Shown: one piece after another, positions 1-13,090 of the stretch
Position numbering within the stretch: position 1 is the stretch's first letter
Layout of the letters: each line of letters opens with the position of its first letter
Source of the DNA: Paraburkholderia haematera
Lineage (GTDB): Bacteria; Pseudomonadota; Gammaproteobacteria; Burkholderiales; Burkholderiaceae
Assembly: GCF_905220975.1 (NCBI RefSeq)
Contig: NZ_CAJNBK010000002.1
Span: 372,001 to 436,000, forward strand
DNA length: 64,000 nt
Direction of reading: 5' to 3'
Notes under the pieces: generated by a model
Database searches by the model: none
Seen by the model: only the letters and a program-made list of their open reading frames with translations
What the model was told of the DNA's origin: nothing
Position numbers and translations under genes: made by a program

Positions 1-2
1 TC

Positions 3-2422
<2,420 letters not shown>

Positions 2423-2534
2423 TTCAGGTGTTCGCGGCGTGTCACGATTGGCCGGCATAATCGGCTCAGTCGGCATGCGGCGAATGCACGCAATGGTCGT
2501 CGAAAGCATCAGGGTGCGCAGTGTGCTGGGGAGA

Positions 2535-3928
<1,394 letters not shown>

Positions 3929-3985
3929 TGGCTTGTCTGCTAGCGCCGACCGATGAGCCGGTTATCCTTCGTTTCTGATTGACCC

Positions 3986-4022
3986 CGCCGCCCTGCGTAT
4001 AGCGCAGGGCGGCGTGTATTTA
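3986..4022 (+). terminator. probable terminator after eno
   Basis: A perfect 12-bp GC-rich stem (CGCCGCCCTGCG / CGCAGGGCGGCG) with a five-base loop is followed by TGTATTTATT. The T-tract is interrupted, so termination may be partial and allow read-through into ftsB 14 bases later. Confidence 0.7.
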
Positions 4023-4035
4023 TTGTGCTTACTTC

Positions 4036-4467
4036 ATGCGGCTTGTCACTGCTGTCCTGATCGTTCTACTGGCGCTGATCCAGTACCCGCTCTGGTGGGG
4101 GCACGGCGGCTGGTTGCGCGTGCACGAGTTGCAGCAGCAACTGGCGCAGCAACTTCAAAAGAACACTGATTCGAAGCTGCGCAACGAGCGTATTCAGGGC
4201 GAAGTCCAGGATTTGCAGAGCGGTACGGCCGCGGTGGAAGAGCGCGCGCGTTACGAAATGGGCATGGTGAAGGACAGCGAAGTGTTCGTACAGTTCGTGG
4301 CGCCGAATGCCCCGTTGCCGAATGCGAATACGCCGTCGGTTACCACGTCTACCCGTGGTGAGATGTCGGCGGCGCCGCTACACGTGGTGCCGAATCCGGA
4401 GTCGCGCGCGAAGCCGGATCGCAAGCATGGCGGTAAGGCGGTCAAAGACAAGAAGGCCACGCACTGA
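4036..4467 (+). CDS. ftsB: cell division protein FtsB
   Basis: Septal ring protein that forms the FtsQ-FtsB-FtsL complex in the inner membrane. Of 143 residues, about 1-20 form a single membrane segment with an RL-rich start, followed by a periplasmic coiled coil ([14 protein letters not shown] onward to about residue 75) and [14 protein letters not shown], the conserved FtsB segment. The tail after residue 90 is Pro/Thr/Lys-rich and longer than in E. coli. Location directly after eno is the usual arrangement in beta-proteobacteria. Confidence 0.93.
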   Translation: MRLVTAVLIVLLALIQYPLWWGHGGWLRVHELQQQLAQQLQKNTDSKLRNERIQGEVQDLQSGTAAVEERARYEMGMVKDSEVFVQFVAPNAPLPNANTPSVTTSTRGEMSAAPLHVVPNPESRAKPDRKHGGKAVKDKKATH

Positions 4468-4504
4468 GCGTAGTCATAGTCAGGCGGGCTGAGTCCGCTT
4501 CGAC

Positions 4505-4885
4505 TTACCAGCCCCAGTACGGCGAATAACCTACGCCGACACCCGTACCCCAGCCGTGCCCCCAACCGCCGCCGTAATAGCTGCCGTAGACACTGACAGG
4601 CGGCGAGTAATAGCGTGAATACGCTTGAGCCGCGTTCTCGGCGGCAATAGCCTGATTCTGATCGGACAGCACCTGACGGTCGATCGCATCATAGCGTTCG
4701 CGTTCTTCCGGCGTGAGCGGCCGGGCGGTGCTGGCCATGCCCGACTGGTCGGCCGGAAGGCGGCTATAAATCGGCGACGGGCCCGGCGGGTCCATCACGC
4801 AGCCCGTAAGCGCAGCGCCGCCAACGATGACTGTCAGCACGGTGAACGCGCGCATGCAATGCGTCAGCGAAGTAGGGATGTTCAT
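4505..4885 (-). CDS. small putative outer-membrane lipoprotein
   Basis: No function recognised. The start at 4885 gives a 126-residue protein with a signal peptide and lipobox (ALTGC, Cys about residue 27); TGGAG sits upstream. The longer open frame to 5107 would bury the signal. The mature part is Pro-rich, then has a PEERERYDAID segment, and ends in a Gly/Tyr/Trp-rich tail (SYYGGGWGHGWG). It is convergent with ftsB and follows hslO on the same strand. Probably an envelope protein; nothing more can be said. Confidence 0.75.
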   Translation of the reverse strand: MNIPTSLTHCMRAFTVLTVIVGGAALTGCVMDPPGPSPIYSRLPADQSGMASTARPLTPEERERYDAIDRQVLSDQNQAIAAENAAQAYSRYYSPPVSVYGSYYGGGWGHGWGTGVGVGYSPYWGW

Positions 4886-5051
4886 TGTGGTCTCCACCAG
4901 TCGGATACCTAAGCAAAACATGCGCAGCGCGCAGCGCCAATGATCCAACGCAACGATCGACGATAACGCCCGCCCGAGCCCTGAAAAGGCAGCGGGCGAC
5001 GCGTCATTTACTGCTTTGACAAGCGCCCCGATGAGCCGCTGCCAGACCGCT

Positions 5052-6002
5052 TCAGTGCCGCTGCTCAGCTGCCGGCGATACCCCTTGTGAGAGCGCGTCG
5101 GCGACAAAAAGTTGCGCCACGTCGACCGGATCGAACTCGTACCGTTGATTGCAGAATTCGCAATGAATTTCGACGTGACCGCGCTCTTCGATCACGCCAT
5201 CCACTTCCTCGCGACCTAGCATCTTCAGCATGGCGCCGACTTTTTCGCGCGAACAGCTGCATTCGAAGCGCGCCGTGGCCGGTTCGAAATGCTGCACATT
5301 TTCCTGCCAGAACAGACGGCGGAAAATCGTTGCTGGTTCTTCCTTCAGCAGCTCGTCTTGCGACATCGTGCCGCCAAGTGTGCAGACGCGCTCCCACGTA
5401 TCCACATCCAGATCGCCCGGATGCGGAACAATGCCGCCGTCGCCCGGCAGCTTCTGCAGCAGCATGCCGACTGCGCGCTCGGTGTTCGCCGCGAGCCACA
5501 GGCGCGTGTCGAGCTGCTCCGAGTGATGCATGTAGTGCTCAAGCACTTCGGACATCGACTTGAGCGGACCGTCCACACCCGACAACGGTACGATACTTTG
5601 ATACGGTTGCTGGCCGGGCTGCTTCTCGCGCGGGTCGAGCGTGATCACGCAACGGCCATGGCCGCTCGCGTTGACCAGTTCGATCATGGAGGCGGTGTCG
5701 TCGATCGTGCTGCCGGCTTCGCCCGAAAGCTTGGCGGTGGCGCGCATTGAGAGGTCGGAGCTGCACTGCACCACCAGCATCTTGGCCGGTCCGTCGCCGA
5801 AAATCTGCATGACGAGCGTGCCGTCGAACTTGAGATTCGCCGAAAGCAGTGCGCATGCGGCCATCATCTCGCCGAGAATTGTTCGTACGGGGGCCGGATA
5901 GTCCCGGCGCGTCAGCACTTCCTGCCACGTATTGCGCAGCGAAACGATCTCGCCGCGCACGGGCGCCGCGCTGAACATGAATTTTTGCAACTGGTCGCTC
6001 AC
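5052..6002 (-). CDS. hslO: redox-regulated chaperone Hsp33
   Basis: Cytoplasmic holdase activated by oxidation. The 316 residues begin at a GTG (codon at 6000-6002) preceded by GAGGAAAA; the frame extends further upstream but without homology-like sequence. The C-terminal zinc centre is visible as CSC about residue 245 and CEFC about residue 278, the CxC...CxxC redox switch. The N-terminal part has FMFSAAPVRGEIV and the substrate-binding domain. A gamma-carbonic anhydrase gene lies just upstream on the same strand. Confidence 0.96.
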   Translation of the reverse strand: MSDQLQKFMFSAAPVRGEIVSLRNTWQEVLTRRDYPAPVRTILGEMMAACALLSANLKFDGTLVMQIFGDGPAKMLVVQCSSDLSMRATAKLSGEAGSTIDDTASMIELVNASGHGRCVITLDPREKQPGQQPYQSIVPLSGVDGPLKSMSEVLEHYMHHSEQLDTRLWLAANTERAVGMLLQKLPGDGGIVPHPGDLDVDTWERVCTLGGTMSQDELLKEEPATIFRRLFWQENVQHFEPATARFECSCSREKVGAMLKMLGREEVDGVIEERGHVEIHCEFCNQRYEFDPVDVAQLFVADALSQGVSPAAEQRH

Positions 6003-6066
6003 AACTTTTCCTCGGTCGAATGGCGCAGCCTGGGGCTGCGCCGTGCGCGCCGCGCGCTCCGGCTGA

Positions 6067-6591
6067 TTAGCCGATGCGCACGAGCTGCGCCTTGAAATAA
6101 TCGCGGCGCTCGGCATAGCTTGCCGTGCCGCGCTGCATATTGGCGATATCCGTCTCGGTCAGTTCGCGCACCACTTTGGCCGGCGCGCCGAGAATCAGCG
6201 AATTGTCGGGAAACACTTTGCCTTCAGTGACGATGGCGCCCGCTCCGACCAGACAGTTGCGGCCGATTACCGCGCCATTCAAGACCACGGCCTGAATTCC
6301 GATCAGCGAGCCTTCCTTGATCGTGCAGCCGTGCAGCATGACCTGGTGGCCGATCGTCACGTTCGGCTCGATCGTCAGCGGGAAGCCCGGGTCGGTGTGC
6401 AGCACCGCATTTTCCTGAACGTTACTGCCGGCGCCGAGCGTGATCGGCTCGTTGTCGCCGCGAAGCGTCGCGCCGAACCAGACGCTCGAATTTTCCTCGA
6501 GCGTCACATTGCCGATAATGTTCGCCGAATCCGCGACGAACACGCTTTCATGGATGGTCGGGGCTGCTTCGCCAAGCTTATAAATTGTCAC
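6067..6591 (-). CDS. gamma-class carbonic anhydrase family protein
   Basis: Left-handed beta-helix protein of 174 residues, related to CamH/YrdA. The hexapeptide-repeat pattern covers most of the length. Three putative metal-ligand His are visible in NAVLHTD and IGHQVMLHG. The GTG start at 6591 has AGGAGACACC in front. Whether it hydrates CO2 is not shown by sequence; YrdA-type members often have no measured activity. It precedes hslO by 64 bases and may share its transcript. Confidence 0.93.
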   Translation of the reverse strand: MTIYKLGEAAPTIHESVFVADSANIIGNVTLEENSSVWFGATLRGDNEPITLGAGSNVQENAVLHTDPGFPLTIEPNVTIGHQVMLHGCTIKEGSLIGIQAVVLNGAVIGRNCLVGAGAIVTEGKVFPDNSLILGAPAKVVRELTETDIANMQRGTASYAERRDYFKAQLVRIG

Positions 6592-6891
6592 GGTGTCTCC
6601 TCTTGATCGGTCGCTATGCGCTGCGGGGGCTGGCCGGTAGGACGAACGGGCTGCAAGGCAGGGCCGCAAAAGAGGCTGCAAAACGCCCGAAGACGCCCGA
6701 AACGCCCCGCTGAACCGGGAAGTTTTGCCGGCCCTGCGCAATAGGCATGCGAGATGGTCGAATCGAGTATTGTAAACGGTTGTGTGGTTAGGCCGCTTGG
6801 CGGTGCCGTCAGCTGTCCGGTGCGCAGCGTTGACGAACGCCGCGCCTTTCCGGTTTTGCCTCTTGCCGTACCCTTTGCCAACCTCGTTGCC

Positions 6892-7830
6892 ATGAATTCC
6901 GCCGCTCCTTCTATTTCGCCCGTTTCGTCCGTTTCGTCCGTTTCGTCCGGTTCGCCCGTTTCGCCCGTTTCGCCCGTTTCGCCGATATCGAATCCCGAGA
7001 AATGTCCGGATCGCGCGATGTGCGCGCGCACCGCGGCGCTGGACGCATTGCGCGAAGTCGACCCGGCAACCAAGGCAGCAGCGGCCCGTGCCTTATATGC
7101 CGCGGTGCTCGAGGGCAGTTTCACATGCTCCGCAAACCTCGAAATCGCCGAGCCGGCAGACTTGCCGGGCCGCCCCGCACGCCCCGATCTGGTCGACCCG
7201 CGCAAGCTGAAGCGCCGCAGCATGCAATCGCCCGAAGGGCGGGCCGTCTTGCTGCACGCGCTCGCGCACATTGAATTCAACGCCATCAACCTCGCGCTCG
7301 ACGCCGTCTGGCGTTTTGCCGGCATGCCCGCCGGGTTCTACACCGACTGGCTCAAAGTTGCCGCCGAAGAGGCGCATCACTTCTCGTTGCTGGTCGCGCG
7401 GCTTGCGGAGTTCGGTCATGTCTACGGCGATTTTCCCGCGCACGACGGCCTCTGGGACATGTGCGAGCGCACCCGTGCCGACGTGCTGGCGCGCATGGCG
7501 CTGGTGCCGCGCACCCTCGAAGCGCGCGGCCTCGACGCCTCGCCGCCGATCCGCGCCCGCCTGCAGCAGGCAGGGGATCAGGCGTCCGCGGCGATTCTCG
7601 ATGTGATCCTGCGCGACGAAATCGGCCATGTGCTGATCGGCAACCGCTGGTTCCGTCATCTATGCGACGAGAACGGCCTCGATCCGCACGCCACCTACAC
7701 GCGCCTTGCCGACCAGTATCACGCACCGAAATTGCGCGGTCCGTTCAATTTCGAGGCGCGCCGCGACGCCGGTTTCGACGAGGCCGAACTGGCCGCGCTG
7801 GTTGCCCTGGCTGGCCTCGACGCTCAATAG
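6892..7830 (+). CDS. DUF455 ferritin-like protein with variable-repeat N-terminus
   Basis: DUF455 proteins are ferritin-like, possibly di-iron, of unknown role. The conserved part begins about 7018. HALAHIEFNAINLALD and the later EEAHHF and RDEIGHV supply the Glu/His pairs expected of a ferritin-like four-helix bundle. The start is uncertain: ATG at 6754, 6892 or 7018 are all in frame, and the stretch 6920-6982 is a 9-bp tandem repeat coding Ser-Pro-Val/Ser-Ser-Val. If 7018 is used the protein is 270 residues, close to the family norm. Confidence 0.85.
   Translation: MNSAAPSISPVSSVSSVSSGSPVSPVSPVSPISNPEKCPDRAMCARTAALDALREVDPATKAAAARALYAAVLEGSFTCSANLEIAEPADLPGRPARPDLVDPRKLKRRSMQSPEGRAVLLHALAHIEFNAINLALDAVWRFAGMPAGFYTDWLKVAAEEAHHFSLLVARLAEFGHVYGDFPAHDGLWDMCERTRADVLARMALVPRTLEARGLDASPPIRARLQQAGDQASAAILDVILRDEIGHVLIGNRWFRHLCDENGLDPHATYTRLADQYHAPKLRGPFNFEARRDAGFDEAELAALVALAGLDAQ
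6920..6982 (+). repeat. 9-bp tandem repeat, seven units
   Basis: Seven consecutive copies of CCGTTTCGT/CCGTTTCGC (one copy with GG in place of GT) lie in the N-terminal reading frame or 5' leader of the DUF455 gene. In frame they code Pro/Ser-Val-Ser triplets. The unit length is a multiple of three, so copy-number change would alter length but not frame. Confidence 0.95.
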
Positions 7831-7912
7831 CCGGCCCGGCCAGCGCCCCAGGCCCTGACAGACTGAAGCCTTCTTCCATAGCCGGACTCCACGCATCGTC
7901 CGGCTATCTCGT

Positions 7913-7918
7913 TATAAT
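7913..7918 (+). promoter_or_regulatory. candidate -10 element of the alpha/beta hydrolase gene
   Basis: A perfect TATAAT followed by CG lies 33 bases before the ATG at 7951. No good -35 hexamer is seen at the normal distance, so this is a tentative promoter. Confidence 0.45.
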
Positions 7919-7950
7919 CGAACGACCATTCTTTTTTTGGCGCACCGTTC

Positions 7951-8835
7951 ATGAATACTTCCAAGTCTGAATTTGTCGCCGTGCGCGGCATCCGTCTGCA
8001 TGTGCGGCGCTGGGGCAATCCGGATGCGCCGATGCTGTTCATGCTGCACGGCTGGATGGACGTTGCGGCGTCGTTCCAGTTCGTCGTCGACGCTTTGGGT
8101 GGGGACTGGCAGGTGATTGCGCCCGATATGCGCGGTTTCGGCCTGTCGGACTGGCCGGTCGCCGAGCGCGGTGGCGGCAACTACTGGATCCCGGACTACC
8201 TCGCCGATCTCGACGCGCTGCTCGATCACTATGCACCGGTCGGCGAGGTCAATCTGGTCGGCCACAGCATGGGCGCGAACATCGTCTGCCTGTATGCGGG
8301 CGTGCGGCCGGAGCGGGTGCGGCGTGTGGTCGATCTGGAAGGCTTCGGTCTCGCGCCGTCGTACTCGGCGCAAGCGCCCAAGCGCCTGCGCAACTGGCTC
8401 GACGAGTTGCGCGATCCGCCGCAGCTGAAGCGCTACGCGTCGCTGGATGACGTCGCCGGGCGCCTGATCAAGACCAATCCGCGTCTCGCCCCGCAGCGCG
8501 CCCAGTTTCTCGCGCAGCATTGGTCCAGGCCTGACGGAGAAGGGTGCTTCATGTTGCTCGCCGACCCGGCGCACAAACTGCGCGGCCCGACGCTGTACCG
8601 CCTCGACGAAGTGATGGCCGTGTGGCGCAAGGTCACCGCCAAAGTGCTGCACGTCGAGGCTGCCAACTCGCCCACGCTCGCGCAGATTGCCGGCGAGATT
8701 CCGCTCGACGAATTCAAGGCGCGTTTCCAGGCTTTTCCGAACTGGCGCGAGAAGCTTATCGACGAAGCGGGGCACATGGTGCATCACGACCAGCCTGAGC
8801 AGGTGGCGGCGCTGATCGAGGGCTTCTGCGCCTGA
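7951..8835 (+). CDS. alpha/beta-fold hydrolase
   Basis: A 294-residue alpha/beta hydrolase of unknown substrate. FMLHGWMD (about residue 32) is the oxyanion-hole HG motif, GHSMGAN (about residue 107) holds the nucleophile Ser, and the catalytic His lies in EAGHMVHHD near the C-terminus. No signal peptide. It stands alone between the DUF455 gene and the PHP phosphatase gene, with its own TATAAT upstream. Confidence 0.92.
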   Translation: MNTSKSEFVAVRGIRLHVRRWGNPDAPMLFMLHGWMDVAASFQFVVDALGGDWQVIAPDMRGFGLSDWPVAERGGGNYWIPDYLADLDALLDHYAPVGEVNLVGHSMGANIVCLYAGVRPERVRRVVDLEGFGLAPSYSAQAPKRLRNWLDELRDPPQLKRYASLDDVAGRLIKTNPRLAPQRAQFLAQHWSRPDGEGCFMLLADPAHKLRGPTLYRLDEVMAVWRKVTAKVLHVEAANSPTLAQIAGEIPLDEFKARFQAFPNWREKLIDEAGHMVHHDQPEQVAALIEGFCA

Positions 8836-8938
8836 ACCTTGCAAAAACGCTTCGGTGCGAGGACGGCTATCGTGAGATAGCGCTGCGGCCATTTACTGCG
8901 TTGCAGTAAAATGTGTGCTGAACCTTCTCAAGATAAAG

Positions 8939-9769
8939 ATGAACGCCGACCTTCACTGTCACTCCACCGTTTCCGACGGCCAGTTCGCGCCGGCCGATGT
9001 CGCGCACCGTGCGCACGCGGGCGGCGTGACGCTTTGGGCCTTGACCGATCACGACGAAGTGGCTGGCCAGCACGAAGCGCGCAGCGCCGCCGAGGCGCTC
9101 GGCATGGGCTACCTGAGCGGCGTGGAGATCTCGGTGACATGGGCTTCGCGTACGGTGCACATCGTCGGACTCGGCATCGATCCAACGAGCACGACGCTGA
9201 TCGACGGCCTCGCGCGCACCCGCAACGGCCGCGCGGCCCGCGCGGAAGCAATGGGCGAACAGTTGGCCACGCTCGGCATTCCCGACGCCTATCAAGGCGC
9301 ACTCAAATACGTCTCGAACCCGGACATGATTTCGCGCACGCACTTCGCGCGCTTCATGGTCGAAAACGGCTACGCCAGCTCGACGCAAGACGTGTTCACA
9401 CGTTTCCTCGGCGACGGCAAACCCGGCTACGTGTCGCATCGCTGGGCGAAACTGGCGGACGCGGTTGGCTGGATTCAGGCGGCCGGCGGCGAGGCGGTCA
9501 TCGCGCACCCGGGTCGCTACGCGTACTCGCCGGTTGAATTCGACGCGTTTTTTGCTGAATTCATCGACCTCGGCGGTAAGGCGATCGAGGTGGTGACGGG
9601 TAGCCACACGCCGGATCAGTACCGCGAATACGCGGACGTCGCGCGCCGCTTCGGCTTCGAAGCCTCGCGCGGTTCCGACTTCCACGCACCCGGCGAGGGT
9701 CGCGTCGATCTCGGCACGCTGCCGCCGCTACCTTCCGATCTGAAGCCCGTCTGGGAACGCTGGTTGTGA
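8939..9769 (+). CDS. PHP-domain phosphoesterase (RNase AM / 3',5'-nucleotide phosphatase type)
   Basis: A 276-residue PHP-family metal-dependent phosphatase like E. coli YciV (Rnm), which acts on 3',5'-bisphosphonucleotides and short 5' ends of RNA. The metal motifs are DLHCHST (residues 4-10), LTDHDE (about 38) and GSDFHAPG (about 246). I chose ATG 8939 because the metal motif normally starts at the N-terminus; a GTG at 8915 is in frame. The next gene, a Sua5/YciO protein, is a common neighbour in proteobacteria. Confidence 0.92.
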   Translation: MNADLHCHSTVSDGQFAPADVAHRAHAGGVTLWALTDHDEVAGQHEARSAAEALGMGYLSGVEISVTWASRTVHIVGLGIDPTSTTLIDGLARTRNGRAARAEAMGEQLATLGIPDAYQGALKYVSNPDMISRTHFARFMVENGYASSTQDVFTRFLGDGKPGYVSHRWAKLADAVGWIQAAGGEAVIAHPGRYAYSPVEFDAFFAEFIDLGGKAIEVVTGSHTPDQYREYADVARRFGFEASRGSDFHAPGEGRVDLGTLPPLPSDLKPVWERWL

Positions 9770-9901
9770 TCACGCGCCGTGCCGCTGCGGCACGATTTGC
9801 GCGGCCGCCCTTGTCCGGAGGGCGTGCGTTCGCCCGATCTTTCGCCCGGTTTTCCATCCGGGTTCTCGTGCCCCGTCACCCGTAGCTACCGATAGTCAAA
9901 A

Positions 9902-10537
9902 ATGTCCCAATACTTTCGGCTTCATCCGGATAACCCGCAACCCCGCCTCGTCAAGCAGGCCGTGCAGATCATCAATGATGGCGGCGTTGTCGCGTTGCCG
10001 ACGGATTCCAGCTACGCGCTCGCCTGTCACCTCGACGACAAGGACGCGGTCGAGCGCCTGCGGCGGATTCGCGGGCTTGACGAGAAGCAATTGCTGTCGC
10101 TGCTGGTACGCGATCTGTCGGAGCTGGCGAACTTCGCGATGGTCGATAACCGGCAGTACCGTCTGATCAAGTCGGTCACCCCGGGCCCTTATGTGTTCGT
10201 ATTGCAGGCCACGAAAGAGGTGCCGCGGCGCCTGTCGCACCCGTCGCGCAAGACTATCGGTCTGCGGGTGCCGGAGCACGCCATCACGCTGGCGATTCTC
10301 GAAGAGCTGGGCCAGCCCCTGCTCGGCTCCACACTGATCATGCCGGGCGAAACCCAGCCGCTGAACGACCCGGAAGAAATCCGCGAGCGGCTCGAGAAAC
10401 AGTTGGACCTGGTGATCGACAGCGGCCCATGCGTGTGCGAACCGTCCACCGTGATCGATTTGACCGGCGCCGAGCCGGTGCTGGTGCGGGCGGGGCGCGG
10501 TTCTCTCGCGCCATTCGGTCTCGAAGAGACGGCATGA
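9902..10537 (+). CDS. Sua5/YciO/YrdC-family protein (threonylcarbamoyladenylate synthase-like)
   Basis: A 211-residue protein of the YrdC fold. Members make threonylcarbamoyl-AMP for the t6A modification of tRNA, but the YciO branch, which this resembles in length and in the YFRLHPDNPQPR start, has weak or unproven activity. VVALPTDSSYALACHL (about residue 29) and PGPYVFVLQATKEVP (about 98) are the nucleotide-binding segments. Sits between the PHP phosphatase and the site-2 protease genes. Confidence 0.93.
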   Translation: MSQYFRLHPDNPQPRLVKQAVQIINDGGVVALPTDSSYALACHLDDKDAVERLRRIRGLDEKQLLSLLVRDLSELANFAMVDNRQYRLIKSVTPGPYVFVLQATKEVPRRLSHPSRKTIGLRVPEHAITLAILEELGQPLLGSTLIMPGETQPLNDPEEIRERLEKQLDLVIDSGPCVCEPSTVIDLTGAEPVLVRAGRGSLAPFGLEETA

Positions 10538-10570
10538 GCGAAAGCGGACAGACGCACGCCATCGCGTTGT

Positions 10571-10576
10571 TACAAT
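10571..10576 (+). promoter_or_regulatory. candidate -10 element before the site-2 protease gene
   Basis: TACAAT followed by AGCG ends nine bases before the ATG at 10585. If used as a promoter the transcript would be almost leaderless. The same TACAAT-AGCG string occurs before ndk. Confidence 0.35.
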
Positions 10577-10584
10577 AGCGAGTT

Positions 10585-11247
10585 ATGGATTCTTCCCTGA
10601 TACAGACCGTTGCGGTTTACGCGTTGCCGGTGATTTTCGCGATCACGCTGCATGAGGCCGCGCATGGCTACGTCGCGCGCTGGCTCGGCGACAATACTGC
10701 GTACGTGCTCGGCCGCGTCTCCATCAATCCGATGCGGCATATCGATCCGCTCGGCACGATCGCGATTCCCTTACTGCTGTACTTCGCCACCAGCGGCGCG
10801 TTCATGTTCGGTTACGCGAAGCCCGTGCCGGTCGCCTTCGGCAATCTGCGCAATCCGCGTTGGGGCAGCCTGTGGGTCGCGGCCGCCGGGCCGGCCTGCA
10901 ATTTCGTGCAGGCGCTGGTGTGGGGCCTGATCGGCGTTGCGCTCGCGGTGCTGAGCGTCGACGAGCCTTTCTTTACGCGCATGGCGGCAGCCGGCGTCGG
11001 CGTGAACCTCGTGCTCGGCGTGCTCAACCTGTTTCCGCTTCCTCCGCTCGACGGAGGCCGCGTGCTGATGGCGCTGTTGCCGCCGCGGCAATCGATCGCA
11101 CTGTCGCGCCTCGAGCCGTACGGTTTTTTCATCGTGATGGCGCTGGTCATGACGGGCACGCTCACGCGTTATTGGCTCAGCCCGCTCGTGACGCTCGGCT
11201 ACGCTGCGATTACCGCAATTCTGACTCCACTTGTTTCGCTTTTCTAA
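10585..11247 (+). CDS. site-2 protease family protein (M50)
   Basis: A 220-residue polytopic inner-membrane zinc protease of the short M50 type, without PDZ domain. The HExxH motif is LHEAAHGYVA (about residue 22) and the third ligand region is LFPLPPLDGGRVL (about residue 150). Several hydrophobic stretches surround both. The substrate is unknown. TrpS begins six bases after the stop, so the two are probably co-transcribed, as in other Burkholderiaceae. Confidence 0.94.
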   Translation: MDSSLIQTVAVYALPVIFAITLHEAAHGYVARWLGDNTAYVLGRVSINPMRHIDPLGTIAIPLLLYFATSGAFMFGYAKPVPVAFGNLRNPRWGSLWVAAAGPACNFVQALVWGLIGVALAVLSVDEPFFTRMAAAGVGVNLVLGVLNLFPLPPLDGGRVLMALLPPRQSIALSRLEPYGFFIVMALVMTGTLTRYWLSPLVTLGYAAITAILTPLVSLF

Positions 11248-11253
11248 ATAACC

Positions 11254-12456
11254 ATGTTCCCAGACCGTATCTTCTCCGGCATGCGGCCCACCGGGTCGCT
11301 GCACCTCGGCCACTATCACGGCGTGCTGAAAAACTGGGTGCGGCTGCAGTCCGAATACCCGTGTTTCTTTTGTGTGGTCGACTGGCACGCGCTGACGACG
11401 CACTACGAAACGCCCGAAGTGATCGAAAAGAACGTGTGGGACGTGCTGATCGACTGGCTCGCTTCGGGTATCGACCCGGCGCAGGCTACGCTCTTCATTC
11501 AGAGCAAGGTGCCCGAGCATGCGGAGCTGGCGTTGCTGCTCGGCATGAGCACGCCGCTCGGCTGGCTCGAACGCGTGCCGACCTATAAGGAGCAGCAGGA
11601 GAAGCTGAAGGACAAGGACCTGTCCACCTACGGCTTCCTCGGCTATCCGGTGCTGATGGCGGCGGACATTCTGCTGTATCGCGGCTCGCTCGTGCCGGTT
11701 GGCGAAGACCAGGTGCCGCACGTCGAAATGACGCGTGAAATCGCGCGCCGCTTCAACTACCTGTACGGCCGCGAACCGGGCTTCGAAGAGAAGGCCAACG
11801 AAGCCGCGAAGAAGCTGGGCGGCAAGCGCGCCAAGCTTTATCACGAGCTGCGCAACGCCTATCAGCAGGAAGGCGACGACGAAGCACTCGAACAGGCGCG
11901 AGCGATGCTGCAGGAATCGCAGAGCCTGTCGATGAGCGATCGCGAGCGTCTGTTCGGTTACCTCGAAGGTTCGCGCAAGATCATTCTGGTCGAGCCGCAA
12001 GCCATGCTGACCGAAGCGTCGCGCATGCCGGGTCTCGACGGCCAGAAGATGTCGAAGTCGTACGGCAACACGATCGGCCTGCGCGAAGACGCGGAAACGA
12101 TCACGAAGAAGGTCCGCACCATGCCGACCGATCCGGCCCGCGTGCGCCGCACCGATCCGGGCGATCCGGACAAGTGCCCGGTGTGGCAACTGCACCAGGT
12201 CTACACGGACGAAGCCACGCACGAATGGGTGCAGAAGGGCTGCCGTTCGGCGGGTATCGGCTGCCTCGAGTGCAAGCAGCCAGTGATCGAAGGCATTCTG
12301 CGCGAACAGCAGCCGATGCTCGAGCGCGCGCAGAAGTACATGGACGATCCGTCGCTGTTGCGCGCGATCGTCGCCGACGGTTGCGACAAGGCCCGCAAAT
12401 ACGCGACGGAAACGATGCGCGACGTTCGCGAGGCGATGGGCCTCTCGTACAACTGA
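11254..12456 (+). CDS. trpS: tryptophan--tRNA ligase
   Basis: Class I aminoacyl-tRNA synthetase charging tRNA-Trp. The HIGH-type motif is in TGSLHLGHYHG (about residue 11) and the KMSKS motif is KMSKSYGN (about residue 266). At 400 residues it is longer than the E. coli enzyme because of an inserted, charged segment at about residues 180-245 and extra sequence near the C-terminus. I believe the insertion is normal in Burkholderiaceae. Follows the site-2 protease gene closely. Confidence 0.97.
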   Translation: MFPDRIFSGMRPTGSLHLGHYHGVLKNWVRLQSEYPCFFCVVDWHALTTHYETPEVIEKNVWDVLIDWLASGIDPAQATLFIQSKVPEHAELALLLGMSTPLGWLERVPTYKEQQEKLKDKDLSTYGFLGYPVLMAADILLYRGSLVPVGEDQVPHVEMTREIARRFNYLYGREPGFEEKANEAAKKLGGKRAKLYHELRNAYQQEGDDEALEQARAMLQESQSLSMSDRERLFGYLEGSRKIILVEPQAMLTEASRMPGLDGQKMSKSYGNTIGLREDAETITKKVRTMPTDPARVRRTDPGDPDKCPVWQLHQVYTDEATHEWVQKGCRSAGIGCLECKQPVIEGILREQQPMLERAQKYMDDPSLLRAIVADGCDKARKYATETMRDVREAMGLSYN

Positions 12457-12473
12457 TCTGCCGCGAAGAAGTG

Positions 12474-13085
12474 ATGAGCACGCCCGCTACCATGCCGGAC
12501 GGTTCCTCGCACGGAAACGGCGAGCCGTCGCCCTGGGTGCGCCACTGGGCGCATCTGGTCGAGGCGGGCGGCGCGGTGCTCGACGTGGCGTCGGGGGCAG
12601 GGCGGCATGCGCGGTTTTTTGCGTCGCTGGGCCATCCGGTGACCGCGCTCGATCGCGATGCGGCCGCATTGGCCGCCATGCGTGGCGAGCCGCTTGTCAC
12701 CACGCTCGCGGCCGATATTGAAGGCGCCGCATGGCCCTTGCCCGCCGACGCGAAATTCTCCGCGGTCGTCGTGACGAACTACCTGCACCGGCCGCTGTTT
12801 CCTCAGCTGTTACGCTCGCTAGCGCCCGGTGGCGTACTGGTTTACGAGACCTTCGCGCAAGGCAACGAAAGCGTCGGCAAACCGTCTAACCCGGCGTTTT
12901 TACTCGCACCCGGCGAACTGCTCGACGTGGTGCGAGGCCACCTCCGCGTGGTCGCATTTCAAGATGGATTTCTCGCGCAGCCGCGCCCGGCTTACGTCCA
13001 GCGGATATGCGCAATTATGGAGGCGGATCGCTCAGCCGAGCACGCAAAGGCGGCATCTCCGCCTTGTTACGAGCTGGCTGGGTAA
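12474..13085 (+). CDS. class I SAM-dependent methyltransferase
   Basis: A 203-residue methyltransferase with unknown substrate. Motif I is VLDVASGAGRHARFF (about residue 35), followed by an acidic residue in ALDRDAAA that would bind the SAM ribose. LAPGGVLVYETFAQGN (about residue 120) is the family's post-IV segment. The start at 12474 is 17 bases after the trpS stop; a GTG one codon earlier is also possible. Likely co-transcribed with trpS. Confidence 0.88.
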   Translation: MSTPATMPDGSSHGNGEPSPWVRHWAHLVEAGGAVLDVASGAGRHARFFASLGHPVTALDRDAAALAAMRGEPLVTTLAADIEGAAWPLPADAKFSAVVVTNYLHRPLFPQLLRSLAPGGVLVYETFAQGNESVGKPSNPAFLLAPGELLDVVRGHLRVVAFQDGFLAQPRPAYVQRICAIMEADRSAEHAKAASPPCYELAG

Positions 13086-13090
13086 TCCGC

